64,000 nt of DNA from Rhynchonema sp. JSB1_4 (Eukaryota; Nematoda; Chromadorea; Monhysterida; Xyalidae). The notes below the pieces were generated by a model that was not told the origin of the DNA, made no database searches, and worked only from the letters and a program-made list of their open reading frames with translations. Location of the stretch: assembly GCA_030248065.1 (NCBI GenBank), contig JASAMV010001038.1, positions 80,027 to 144,026 of the forward strand. The letters run 5' to 3'. Made by a program: the position numbers and the translations under genes. Positions 47,890 through 60,700 of the stretch are shown piece after piece; the first letter of the stretch is position 1; each line of letters opens with the position of its first letter.

Positions 47890-50405
47890 CGGCATGTATA
47901 ATTTTTTCAGATGTTGCTTCTGATATATGTGCATTTTATAGTTTGTGTAGCCGTCTCGTCCATCCTCAATGTGCCTTTCACACATATCCTGAATGCGTTT
48001 CTAGTCAATCTGGATCCCTGACATTTTGTTGTTGTGCAATTAAGATTCGTTATTCCCATTTTGTCTGACCTGGAGAGTGGAGTATTCAAGTTCTTGATAT
48101 TATCATTATTATGATACATTATTCATGTGTAAATGGTGCCTCGCGTGTTTTGCTTGCACACAAATTTGCATTCATACATGTTTGGGGTGTTTTCACTGAC
48201 CAAATTTGGGTGCCATGGCACTGAAATCTATGGGTTTTCTGTGGTTGTGGGCCTAATCTAGGCACCAGAACGTCTTCTTGTCTCCTAAACTTGTAGATTC
48301 AGGTGCCCGTAGAACCTTCCTTCGTTTCATTTGAAGTAAATATCCTGTATTTAATAAAATTAAATGGTTCCGAGATTCATCGTGTCATATGAATAATAGG
48401 TATGTTTATTTATTTATGTATTTCACGGTCACACCCAATCAGGAGAAAATTCACTTAGGTGTAGTCTAGTACTAAGCCTTCTGTATCCACTATTTTCTGT
48501 GACCAAATTTAGCAAAACTGGTGAAAATTTCCACCTTCAAAAATCTTGACTTGGAGCACAAGATATCCCGTATCTCAAATCACTATTATCACTGTCTGTA
48601 TATTAAAAAGTTAACAAAGCAAAATTTCCTGTTTTAGTTTGTTTTTGTTCGTCCTGTTTTGGTTGAAGACGGAAGAGTACACCGGAGAATGCCCTGGGGG
48701 CTTTTGCCGAGCCTTCAGAAAAAAAAGAATTTCCCCAATAAGCCCCCGCTGTGTTAAGTATAACCTTCCGGCCCGGAACTTATTTCGCATTTTCCAGTAA
48801 ATGAATTGCGGCGTCAGAAGAATGTTGGCGAACCGCAATTCTGATTGGAAACTCGCTCGCTGCTGCCTGCCTGACTCATCAGATCCTGGCGATAAGAGAC
48901 TAGGTCCCCTGTGCTGGTGAATGACAGAGCCGTTCCCGGCGAGCCGCTGGATTCCCATGAATCATCGGACCTGAAACAAGACCTCAGGACTCCACTTATT
49001 TCACGGGAATTTCCAATTTTTTGCCCAAAGGCCTGTTTCCACGCGCGTCACGTGACGTCGGAACTGCTGAGCATGATTTTTTTGTTTCGGCACTGAAACA
49101 TCATGTGTCGCCCGACCGCACGCAGATGAGTTGAACAACAGCGTCACACGCAGCCGCGCGTCACGCAGTCAATTGGGATGTTTTTCGGGCAATTCTGATT
49201 GCTAAGCAGCCATGCCATCAAACACAATGAGAAATAAACAAAAATTTTGGGTCGAAAATACTCAAAAGAAAATGCTTGATCTGCTGTGTCGCCACGATGA
49301 CACAGACGCGCGCGGCGCCGCATTTGGGGACAAACATCAGCGGTGGCGCCGCGGCGGTCGTGGACGCACTGCTGCCGCTCTCAATCATCAAAATGTAGCC
49401 ACGTCACGTGACGTTGATGTGGCGCCCCACTGGAAACAGGCCATAAAATAGACATATTTCTGCCTGGAAGTCGGCGCATCAAAACCCTTTCAAATCGCGA
49501 ACATGCCGAATTTCTCACACATTTTAAGGTAAATACACAGGTTGAAAAAAAATTTTATTGCAACACTTTAAAAAAAACAAAAAAAATATTTTGTTTTTTT
49601 GAAAAAAATTTTTAATTAGAAAGAGTAGTTTCAGGTGAAATGGAGGCGATACACAAAGATTTTTGAAAACTCAAAATTTTTCGCCACGTGACCCCGCACG
49701 TGGGGATCATCAACGCATGTACGAAGGCGATTCGGTTGTTCTAGCAGGATCTGAACGTGACGTGGACGCGACACGACTATTTTATTTATCAGTGTTTGTC
49801 GGTAGTATAAATATCACGCGGAAGTGGTGGCGACTAACTGCGTAGATTGTCGCAGAATACTAAATTTCACGTGCCAAACATAGATGGAAATTATTTTAAA
49901 TGACGATAGGAAACGATCACCGTTTATGCATTGTAGCTGGTAAAATTCTAATCAAAGGAGTGATGTATCTGAGAATGCCAAATATGCTCCTCCAAAAAGC
50001 CGCCACTGGAAACAAATTTGTTGTTCTGAATAAGAGCGCCGCATCTGCAGACATTTTCATTCATGTGTCACATGCTTATACAAAGTGCGGGCTTATTTGG
50101 GTAATTAACTTTAACCTCAAATTCGAAGTGAATTCCAAAACAATCCCCCAGGAAACATACTTCGCGTTGTCCGGTACTTGAGTTCTCCAAATAGAGCCTC
50201 TCTGAATGATGCTGTCAAGAGACTCAATGAAATGAAAAGTTTCCGTTCATGATCCTGCGCCCCACGTACACTTGTATGTACACGTGGTGCCATGCCTTTA
50301 GTTTCCATGCGTTCTCTATAATCGTTTCGCATATTGGTGGGGCTACAATATAGAAAACTGTGGTGCCGAAGAGGCATGCACTGACTTATCATTTTAAAAA
50401 CTGCG
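47890..50405. other. No gene that can be supported
   Basis: Short ORFs at 49212-49451 and 49900-50181 start with ATG but have no domain, signal peptide or splice partner. The first is Arg/Ala-rich because of repeated GGCGCCGC. CACGTGACGT-like sites recur (49047, 49402, 49684). Confidence 0.35.
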
Positions 50406-50415
50406 GTCCATCAAC

Positions 50416-50953
50416 CAGGGTTGGGTTAAAAAAAATAAAACTTTTTTCTAAAAAAAATTTTTTTTTTAAAAAGTTCGCCACTTTTTCGGTTTTTAATAAT
50501 TAGAAAAGTAAGTTCACTTTTTTTTATTATTTCACAACTTTTTTTTATTATTTTCCCTCTTTTTTGTTGTGAAATGCATGTTCTTATGCATGTTTCTGCT
50601 TGTTTTTCTCAAAAAAATCGCCTGCGGCGCTTGTATTTCGCATCGGTACAAAGTCATTACAACGTTAGACAGTCCGTGGCTCTGCTAAACTACCTAAGCA
50701 GCCGTCATTATGTGCGCATTCAGTTCTTCCAGCAAGTCAAATCTGCTTGAAATCTGAAATTATCGTTCCAAAACCGCGGGTTATGTAGCTGTTTTCATGT
50801 AACTTTGCTGAAAATAATGCGCCAATTATTCACACTGAGAACCGAAATTTTTGTGGTCCGGAATAAAAAAAAGTAAACCTTAAAAAAAAATTTTAAAAAT
50901 TCAAAAAAGTTAAAAAAAAGTTTGATAATAAAAAAATTTTTAATCCAACCCTG
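50416..50953. mobile_element. 538-bp hAT-type MITE
   Basis: The ends CAGGGTTGGGTTAAAAAA and TTAATCCAACCCTG are inverted repeats flanked by the exact 8-bp duplication CCATCAAC (50408-50415, 50954-50961). The interior is A/T runs plus CGCCTGCGGCGC near 50618. No coding capacity. Confidence 0.93.
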
Positions 50954-51214
50954 CCATCAACTTCTTTAATTATGAGTCATTTTGGCGGTCAGACCAAGCG
51001 CCGCAGGCGCGATTTTGGGAAATTTGGCCCAACTCAAAAAAAATTTCAAAAATTTATGCTTCAAGAAGGCCATTTTTTAATTAATTAACCGCTGTTTTTT
51101 AAACAACCTGTAAATACATACAGTGCAAAAGGTTTGGCAGGGTAAGACTTCAAGAATCCCAAAGATGGACCGAAGTACAGTAGTTCCTCCAAAATCTCCG
51201 CCGAACCATGTTAA

Positions 51215-52209
51215 AGCGAGGGTGCAATAACCGTTTTTCAAAAATCAGCACCTTCATTTTATGATGAAAATATAAAATAGACATCCCAACAGTAATTTCT
51301 TCAAGAGCAGCCCCCATTCAAAAATGCAGTTTTATATCTGAAATGGTCGCCGAAAGGTTCCTCTTTGTTCGCAAAATGGACACTGGTGTAGTTACATTTT
51401 TTCTTGATAATCAGGCAGCTGTGGTTTGGAATGGTTTTCAATAGATGGATACGGGCAGTGCGCTTGAATATTTCGTGGCAGAAAGGTCATTTCTCGCGTG
51501 AACTTCAAAAGGCCCCAATTGCGATTCTAAGACCAGTTCTGGAACGACCTTGTTTGTACAATATTCGTATTGTCCAACTCAACGTATACAGAATTGACAT
51601 CGGTGTCCAAAAGGGTGGACGGTGGACGCCGACGACCAGGCGCACAAGGTGACCATCTGCCCGTATATATACAAATAGTGAAACATTTCTTGTCGTCCCA
51701 CCATTATGCGCTCTTATTCATTCCGACCACCGAAAATGTTTCGCTATTTGTATGTATACGCAGATGGTCACCTTGTGCGCCTGGTCGTCGGCCGTCACCG
51801 TCCGATCGGTACTCCTTCTGGACACCGATGTCAATTCGGCATACACGATGAGTTGAACAATACGAATAGCGTACAAACAAGTTCATTCCAGAACTGGTCT
51901 TAGAATCGCAATTGGGGCCTTTTGAAGTTCACACGAGAAATGACTTTTCTGTTCCGAAATATTCAAGCGCGCTACCGTATCCACCTATCAAACCATTCCA
52001 AACTACAGCTGCCTGATTATGAGGGAAAATGTAACTACACCAACGTCGATTTTGCGAACAAAGAGGAACATTTCGGCGACCATTTCAGATATAAAACCGT
52101 TTTTGAATGTGGGTTTCTCTTGAAGAAATTATCATTGAGTTGTCTAATTTATATTTCCATCATAAAAAGAAGGTGCTGATTTCTAAAAAAACGGTTATTG
52201 CACCCCGCT
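51215..52209. mobile_element. 995-bp TTAA-flanked foldback element
   Basis: Arms of about 480 nt are reverse complements around a centre near 51710; for example, GGTGCAATAACCG at the left mirrors CGGTTATTGCACC at the right. It is flanked by TTAA (51211-51214, 52210-52213). The arms include a conserved GACATCGGTGTCCA segment. Reading frames in the two arms are mirror images, so no protein is inferred. Confidence 0.85.
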
Positions 52210-52269
52210 TTAAGTGCATCCAGTTGAAACTCGAAAATCAGCGACGTTTCGAAGGTCACGGCCGACGTA

Positions 52270-52626
52270 TAGTCCAACCACTAGTTCATGAGACGACTTT
52301 TGGAAGTTGGCTTGTGCGGATCCAATAATGTTACGGTTCCACGTATTTCGGAAACGAAATAAAGGGAAACGCACGTCTTTAGTAAAAACACGCTCTCCAC
52401 CTCGGTGCGTAAATTCCCTTTTGACTCCCAAAACATTTATGTGTTGAATAACGTTGCTGTTCGCGTAAGCACGCAACAAATTGAGGTCAGCCAGCTGGAA
52501 CTTGTCATCATCTCTCTCAGCCTAATCTCTTTCTTTTGCTTTTCGAAACACGTGTAACCGGTGCATTTTTTAATCTGGCCAAGCATGCTTTAAAAAAAGT
52601 CGTCTCATGAGCTCGTGGTTGGACTA
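52270..52626. mobile_element. TA-flanked MITE, copy 3
   Basis: 357 bp with the termini TAGTCCAACCACTAG and CGTGGTTGGACTA, flanked by TA (52268-52269, 52627-52628). Internal sequence matches copies at 24605 and 30935. It begins 60 bp beyond the TTAA foldback. Confidence 0.85.
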
Positions 52627-53272
52627 TACGTTCATAGCGCAGCTGAGAAGACCACGCAAACATAAATGATTCACTACCCTTACGTCAACAATTTTCTAAG
52701 GCGCTGTTTTTTAGGACGCACTAATTTCCGTGTCGTGCTTGACCGCCTCCAGGCGTACGTTGCTTAAAATTAAGAGCATGATACTCTAGCTGCCACATAT
52801 CTTCATTTGTATATTTTCAAAAGTCACTGTCACTTTTTAGCCAGATCACAAGGAACTGTTAAACGATGTTCAAGCTACACTTTTGATAATACTGTTTTGG
52901 AAACTTTCTTAAAAAACACCAGCTCAAAACTCAAGAGGTGCATAATGATAATATATGGGTTAGAATGGAAAGGAAACCATCAACAATATGTAGAACAACG
53001 TAGCAATTAGGCCTTTTGGAGATCAACGCAATCAACAGCAACATACAATAACAGCATATGCGCAGTTGTTTCACGATTAAACCTGAGCTTGAACCGTTAC
53101 GGTGTTGCGGCTTACGAACAGGTCTTTCTGTTGTAAATTGCAGCCATCACTCTAGCGATGACATCTAACCAGTTGCCTTTGACAGGTGCATCCCGCCCGT
53201 CAGCTTAGTCAAGATCCAATCCTTTTGTTGCGAAAAGCATATTCAGCTCATCCCATTCATCGCATTCACAAT

Positions 53273-56200
53273 ATGAAGTCAATCGTGATCGGCGCTCTTT
53301 TGGTGACGTTTGGCGTGGCGTTTGCCGCCTGTCGACCCAATCAAATCGACATGACGAAACTGGCTGATTTCTTCGCGCGCATACATTCCTATTGTAAGTC
53401 GGTCAGAACTGATTGTTGATGGCACAATACCATGATGGTACATGGGTAACCGGTACACCCATCAACGTTGGCAATAACTCATGTGCATCTTTTATTTAGT
53501 AGGTCCGATTATTGCAAAGCACCGGACGCTTATTGCCATAAGGACAGACTACCACATTCAGACTATATTTTCTTATTGTCGACGCGTATAAATCTAGGCA
53601 GACAGTCAAACTTGCTCAATATTTTTACGCCGTTAGTGGATCAGAACTCAATATGCACAGAATATCGATTGAAGCAGTATCGACCGAAACCAATAGCGTC
53701 AAATTACCAAAACCAGTATCAAAAAAATTTGGACCAGCTGCGTAAACGTTGATGTTTATAACGTGTGAAAATAGTTACACGGGCCGCAAATTTCTCTTTC
53801 TGTTATTTATGTTGCGGTTTTTCCAACCCTGGCACAGGGCAACTGAATGTTCCAAAGAAGCCACTTCGTGTGCGCTTTGTGAACGCACCAACACTTGGGG
53901 GACACAAGATGCGTGTTGACTGCGGGACTTCAGACTGTGCTACCGTAACCCAACGAATATAAAGACAAGCGCTATCTTCACACATTATAACGTACCTAGG
54001 TATTAGGTATGTGTCGTTACTGGGCAGCTGGTCCGAAATATGTTTCGTACACAGTGTACGTGATGAAACTGGAATCAGACGAATATGGACAAACGCATAT
54101 GGGCGGTTTTCAACAATTTAGGTAACTGTCCCCTACTGCCTGGATCACCTTTTAAAGGGCTCGGGACATAACCGAAGGGAGGGTAGCAGGACATATTGTT
54201 ACATACCGTTGGAAAGCATTCCGACGGCCTATGTCACGCACAAACTTTAAGCTCCTTGGAGATTCGCTATCTCTTGGTAGAGCGACTTTTCGTTCCAGAA
54301 AAAAGTGAATTTTTGCACAAATTGGAACGACCGGTGCAGAAACCCCAAATGAGTTGAAGGTCAAGTAACACGTGGATGGGATTACAACAGCTTCTGAATA
54401 GCTTACCATCACAACTTCAATCGCTCAAAGCATTGCTTCACACGGTGAGGGTGCGAAACGTTCCAAAAATCGGCCATATTTTTCGGGAACACAAGTTTGT
54501 CCCTAAATTTTGAGGCCACGCTTAGAGCTGCGGAAATAACAATGCAGTGGTGAAATAGAGCATCGTCGAAAGTACCAGAAAATAAGGTTTTTAAATTTTT
54601 TAACTCATGGCTAGCTCCGTGACAGGCCTAAAAATCCATTAAATTGCCGCTAAATTAGGTGGTTACATTCATCGCCAGAATGTGACACATAAAGGCCACA
54701 GATTGTATCGGATTCGAAACAAAAAACTGAGAGAAACGTCTGGTTTAACAACCTATCAAGGTCCAAAGACCCCAAGGTCTACAGATCTCTCGGGGCAGCC
54801 ATACTAACCTGAATATGATATTCAGCTATAAATGCTTATTGTTAACAGCTATTGTAAATGTGATAGCACCAAACAATGTATCTCGGGATTAGCTTTCGAA
54901 TGATATATAACAAGCCCCAATAAATTCTTACGCTTAAGGGCAGAGGTTAAAAAATTGCTTTTTTGACGATTCTGGAATGAACCGTCACGTCACCGTGTGC
55001 GATTTCGGAATTTCGACCGTTTCTTGTCCATAGTAAGAGATAGTATGGACATGTTATACATCATTCGATAGCTACGTTGAAGCTACATCGTTTGATGCTA
55101 TCAAATGTGCAATAATCTTTAACAGTAACGACTTATAGCCAAATATCTTATTCTGGCTGGCGTTGCTGCAGCAGCCGGACCATGGGGGTTGAAGTCTTGA
55201 AACTGGTCTAGATTGTTGGATTGTGCGTTTATCTGACTTTCTCGTTTCCAATGCAATGCAATACGTGGCTTATTTACATCACATTTCCGTCAATGAATGC
55301 CACTATGCAGTTTAGTGGCAATTTTTAGGTCTTTTTCGGCCTGTCACGCCGCTATCTAAGTGTTTCCAAATTTAAAAACCTTATTTTCTGGTACTTTCGA
55401 AAATGCTCTATTTTGCTATTGCATTTTCATTTCTGCAACACAAAGCGCAGCCTCAAAATTTAGAGACAAACTTGTGTTTTCGAAAAATGTGGCCGATTTT
55501 TGGAACATTTCGCACCCTCACCGAGTGAAGCAATGCCTTGAGCGACTGAAGTTCTCATGATAAGTTATCCAGAAGCTGTTGTAATCCTATCCACGTGTTA
55601 CTTGACTTTCAACTTATTTGGGGTTTCTGCACCGGTCGTTTCAAGTAGCGAAAAAATTCACTTTTTTCTGGAACGAAAAGTCGCTCTACCAAGAGATAGC
55701 GAACATCTGAGGAGCCTAATATTTGTGCGTGACATATGCTGCCACAGTGCTTTCCAACGATGTATAACACTGCGCTCTGCTGCCCTTCCTTCGGTTGTGT
55801 CCCGAGCCCTTTAAAGGGCGAAAATACACTACGTAAAAAAACGAAACGCAGCTTGTGCAGCTACATGTGACCAACCAAGAATTTCATCAGATCATGAGCC
55901 CGGCCAACTGCTCCCGTCTCACGACGAACAGATGCGAATCATCGGCCGACAACTTGCGGACGACGTGTTCCTCGACCGAATTTGGCGCGAAACGTTCGGA
56001 CACGGCAAGGACGAGGGGTTGTCCGGAACGAAGCATTGGCGATCGCGCAGATCGGAACCAGATGACGCTCAGATCGATATGAGGAAATTGGCCGACTTTG
56101 TGCATCGCATGTACTCGTACCGTGCGTCTTTTGTTGAATCCAAAGACAACAGTCTTTAGGGATAGAACAACATTGTATTTTCCAGACCCGACGCCGGGAG

Positions 56201-56322
56201 AGCCGATTGCATCACCGGCAGAGCAAGAGGCGATCGTCGACGCTCAACTCAACAGTGAAGACTTTGGCAACCGGATCTGGGAGGAAATTTTTGACAACAA
56301 AAACAACAGCAAACTCTATTAG
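53273..56322 (+). CDS. Secreted precursor of two tandem 77-residue units
   Basis: Three exons, 53273-53393, 55891-56121 and 56186-56322, both introns in phase 1; product 162 residues. MKSIVIGALLVTFGVAFAA is a signal peptide. The mature part consists of two homologous units offset by exactly 77 residues: QIDMTKLADFFARIHSYY (from residue 24) and QIDMRKLADFVHRMYSYH (from 101), each followed by a P-G stretch, then RIW at 70-72 and 147-149 (RIWRETF, RIWEEIF). Both introns cut at the equivalent residue (41 and 118), so one exon was duplicated. RSRR at 91-94, just before unit 2, is a furin-type cleavage site. One Cys follows the signal peptide. The amphipathic helix-like core faintly recalls NPY-type peptides, but no RxRF-amide end exists; I assign no family. 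It is probably a peptide hormone or secreted factor. Intron 1 hosts a 1.7 kb foldback element. Confidence 0.7.
54156..55810. mobile_element. 1.65-kb TTAA-flanked foldback element in intron 1 of the secreted-precursor gene
   Basis: The ends AGGGCTCGGGACA and TGTCCCGAGCCCT are flanked by TTAA (54152-54155, 55811-55814). Arms of at least 450 nt (54156-54610 and 55380-55810) are diverged reverse complements; for example, GTAGAGCGACTTTTCGTTCC is mirrored near 55670. The central 0.75 kb (about 54620-55360) shows weaker mirror similarity. It has no ORF with a domain. Confidence 0.85.
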
Positions 56323-56516
56323 ATCGATATCAAATCCAAGCTTGAATTAGGTGATTCATTTAACATGCGGAGTATGAGTATGGCTCATTCTAATAATAGG
56401 TATTGACATAATTATAGCGATTTGGTCGATCACTGTAATTTTAACGTTGTAGTAACTTTAGACGCGTGCAAAATACACAAGACATCGTTGATGATGATTG
56501 GATAGAATGCTATGTA

Positions 56517-56741
56517 TAGTCCATCCATCAGCTCATATGGCACTTGTGGTTGGGAGGTTCAGGTTCCGTTGTGAAAAATTATTCCTCCGCAAGGCATGTC
56601 AGAGAAAACGGCGCACAAGAATTATATAAAAACCGATTTCTCTTTCTTTTCTCTCTCGTAAGCCAACCGGAACCGGAACAGCACTGGATCCTGTCAAGCT
56701 TTTCAGCTGAGAAAAAGTGTCATCAGTTGATGGATGGACTA
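56517..56741. mobile_element. 225-bp MITE with TAGTCCATCCATCAG ends
   Basis: TAGTCCATCCATCAGCTCAT at the left is mirrored by GATGGATGGACTA at the right; TA flanks the left side, and the right side reads TGTA. Its termini resemble the TAGTCCAGCCACG family in the first six bases, so the two are probably mobilised by related transposases. A fragment lies at 28395. Confidence 0.75.
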
Positions 56742-57242
56742 TGTATACTGTGAAGACGAATTGAGCCCCCATGTAACGATAGGTTTTAAATGGAAAACGT
56801 GATTTCGTCGGCCTGTCAGTAAGACAAGCGTAATCTTGGTAATATTCGTGTGTTTATTCTTTCGTGACACTTTAAGTGACAAAACTACATCGCTGATCAC
56901 AACAAACGAGACAGTAAAACATGGAAATAATAACGGAATAGCATGATGATCACAGATCGAAACACACGCGTCGGAAACATCAATATGAGTAAGCGTGCAC
57001 ACAAATTACAACAGAAACCGATAATGTACAATTTCGTGTTCAGAAAACAAAACTGACAAAGTGAAAGCAAAAGATGAGCACCATTTTGATGTGATTTGCG
57101 CGCAGTTGGCTGTTGGGAATAGAACATCATGCCAAAGAAGAAAATATGAAACATACGTAATACACACAGCTTTGAATAATGCCTTGATAGAATATCGACG
57201 GCTACCATGCTATAGAACTTGACAAAAAGCGATAATAAAACA

Positions 57243-57704
57243 TCACATGGCAGTTTCTTGTGGAGGGGTGTTGTCTATTTGTTGTTGTTGTCTGTACTGT
57301 TGTTGTTGTTGTCTGTACTGTTGTTGTTGTTGTTGTTGTTGCTGTTGTTGTTGTGTTCTGTTGTACCGGTATTCGCCACTGAATGACGCGAGACCCCCTG
57401 GTTTGGCTCTGAGCCAAGTGGCTGACTGTTGATCGGCACTGGCATAGTGCACCACTGTTGTGCCTTGACTGGTCACAAGGTCACCGAAGGATCGGCTCGG
57501 ATTCGGCGGAGGCCTTGTCTCGGCAGGGATTTGATGCTGTGGCCTTGGCAGTGACCCGTTATAGGCATAGTTTTGGTGTTGTTGTTGAAACATTAGGTTC
57601 TCCTGAGATCTCGATGCTTCGTAGGCTTGATTCGGGTAGCTGGTGGTTGCCTGAGGCTGGAAGGTGAGATGGGGTGCTGGAGGTGGGGGTACACCCGGAC
57701 GCAG

Positions 57705-57736
<32 letters not shown>

Positions 57737-60700
57737 GCCCCCTTTGTGCTGCGGCGTCACGCGCGGCGTTGGCGGCGTTTTGGGCGGCGTACCTGTACAA
57801 GTACAATGAAACATTATGATTATACTTTGTCCCAATCATCACAGCTACCGTAACCCTAAGGTGACTCACCTGCTCAACGATTGGTCGGTTTGAATAGGAG
57901 CCAAACCATGATTCAGAGCGTTCTGGAACGAGTCCGGTCGACGCATCGGGTTTAATTGCGATTGCGAACCGCTGCAATGAAACATCAGATTGCTTTGATT
58001 GCACTATTTAGCGCATTCCAAACATTTTGAACTTGCCTCTTTCTGGGCATGAAATCAAGGGTCCAGCACAAAAACAGATGTAATGCACGATTCCCCCTTC
58101 AGCCGTTGTCTCAGCAATTTTTCGAGTAACAGACTTTCGTCAAAGATGAAAGTTGTTCACAAACCGAAATTAGTTGCTGCACAAATACGCTGATCAAATG
58201 CATGGAACTTGCCATACCTAGATTGATGTTGACCATTATCAAGTATATACCTACCCTGCTCTGCCATTAGCGTGTGGCACTTCATAAATGTCATCCACTG
58301 TGGGCGAGGTTACGGTAGAATCGGTCGTACGACCAGAACTGCTCATCGAGTCATCGCCCTCCTCGGTAATGGTTGAGAACGTGCCACCTGAAAATGCAAT
58401 GCAAGGGAAAATCATCATCAATTTGATGCTGCTGTGAAGCCCCAGAATAACGGAAGAGAAAATCATGACGACGGTAATAAAACGTGGTGATCGGAACGCG
58501 CGTTGCGGATTTGCCTTGGATACGCGAGTTTTTGCGCTGTTGCGGGATATTGATTGATGCCACATACAGTAGTTTGACAGCGTAAAAGTTGTTGTTCGAA
58601 CCAAGGGCGGATCCAGAGGTGCCACAGAGGCCATGCCCCCCATTGGTCCATTTGGCCCCTGAAGGGGGCCACCGTTTCGGAAGGAAGAAGGAAAAGGACT
58701 CATAAATCGAATGATTTTCACTCTGATATACCTCAAAAGTCCAAAAAACGCGCGCTTCGCGCGTCAGACACCCCCATTTTCAATGAAATTTTGCTCCTGT
58801 GAGGGTAAAAAAGGTCAAAATTTCGTGTGCTTCGCGCGCATTGTTACATTTTGTATCACATACAGTATGTATTGTATGGTGCAAAAAACGCGAAATTCTA
58901 AACAAGCACACTAGATAAAAATGACTGCTCAAAAATGGAACAAGCACTAGATAAAACTGACTTTTTGGCCCCTTCCTTGGCCAAAAGCTGGATCCGCCAC
59001 TCGAAATGCGTGGCCGATCACGAATCATCGTCAATACAAAAGGTCACGCAAGTTTGATACACCGGTCCATGTGGTTGTGAAACATCAGTCAGCTTACCAG
59101 ATGCAGCACTGCGTCTGCCACAAGCCGGACAACACTCACTGCATGCCGAAGGGTCATATGACACGCTGGTTGCGTTGCTCGCGCGACAAGTACTGGAATA
59201 CGGGTGTACTCGTGTAGAACGTAACTTTGAAGAAAGACACTGCGATTACGGCTGTTGCTGACTGATATGGCAAGTGGTCTGAATGTATTCTATGAGAGCG
59301 TCTTTGACACTGACTTTGACCAGCGTAGATGTTGCTGTCCTTTTGAAATCATGAACAATTTTTACGCTGGTCGAAGTTATTAACAGCCAACTGCATGGCA
59401 AAATGCAGTTCATGGAAGCATCAGCCCAGTGCATACATACTGTACCTGCAGTATGTGGTAGTGGACACTTCGGAGGCAGCGGTGTTCCGTCTGGCAGGCA
59501 GCGGTGGTTGCATGTTGGCTGGCTTGCCGTTGACTCGAAAGTTCACCGGTGGCAAGGCTGGTGGCCCGGCGCCCTTCTTGGGCGACGAGAAGCTCGACAG
59601 ACTCGGTGTGCTGGTGCTTGGCGCTGCTGGGCTGAAACATTAGGACGCATTGCGTTGGCCTAGTATCTCAGCAAATTAATGCCATGATTCTTGACAATGT
59701 GCCACATGCGGAAAGCCAGCTTCACAAACTTTTGTTAATCGCAACAACGGCTGGGGTTGAAGAGATTGGTGATGTTTCAACAACAGCGGGCATGAGCATT
59801 TCTTACATCTTCATGGCGTGATACTAGTAGCCAACCGTGGCCCAAGTCTTCCTTCCACTCATACAGTATATCAATGCAGGCCATGCACGGATTCGGCCTA
59901 AGCGACGGTCTACACCTTCCCTTACCGATGTAGACTTCCATTGGTGTGTACGTCAGTTGCACCAAAGTACGAGTCAGTCGCAGGGGAGTAATCGGATCGA
60001 TAGGTAGACGAGTCCAGCCGTGTTGACGTTGTGTTTGATTCTGTATATTTCTTGTCCGTTGTGTTCGTGTAGGACGTCGTGTCGCTGAAACATCAGCCAG
60101 ACAAGTAGGCATGAAAAATGATGGTTGAGTGAAGGATAAGCGCGTTTAGCAGCTGGTTGGCGTCTATGCGTGTATTTTATTAAAAATATGAACCTGGGTG
60201 TCAAACTTGATAAGCGGGGTCTGGTCAGGCCAGGCCTTGGTCATGTGAGATGGGGTTAATCATACTACACACTTGTTTCGCCGACGTCGTATGACACCGG
60301 TTTCGACTAGCGTAGATCACGGTCAGCTGAAGGCTCTTACGCTGGCCCAAATTACTGCCGTCAGTAACATGGTAGACCAACAGAATTCCATGGCAATATC
60401 GGACTTGATAGATAACCAAGTTTGATACATCATCAGAAAAGAAAAAGCAGAATAATTATCCATCACAAGCCATATGCGCACCTGTACTGGCTAGAGTCCA
60501 TACTGTTTATGGAGCCGGTGCGTGCCATGCTGGAGTCGGGTGTGTGCCTCGACTTTCGACGTGTTGGTTTGTGTCGTTTGGGGGTGCCCGCAGTCGTCAT
60601 CGACACCTGCAAACACTGACACTGACAGGGTGGACCGAAAGAAAATTGCATGGTGAATTTAGTTTCAGGAACACAAAAGTTTCTCAAGTATTCAAGTTCA

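Noticed and set aside
54156..55810. Similar 85-86 codon ORFs in the two arms of the foldback as a conserved gene pair
   Set aside because: Both copies are the same inverted-repeat sequence; each is short and lies within the palindrome, with no domain.
57458..57809. Plus-strand ORFs with Leu and Cys runs
   Set aside because: They are the reverse reading of the polyglutamine codons of the minus-strand last exon.
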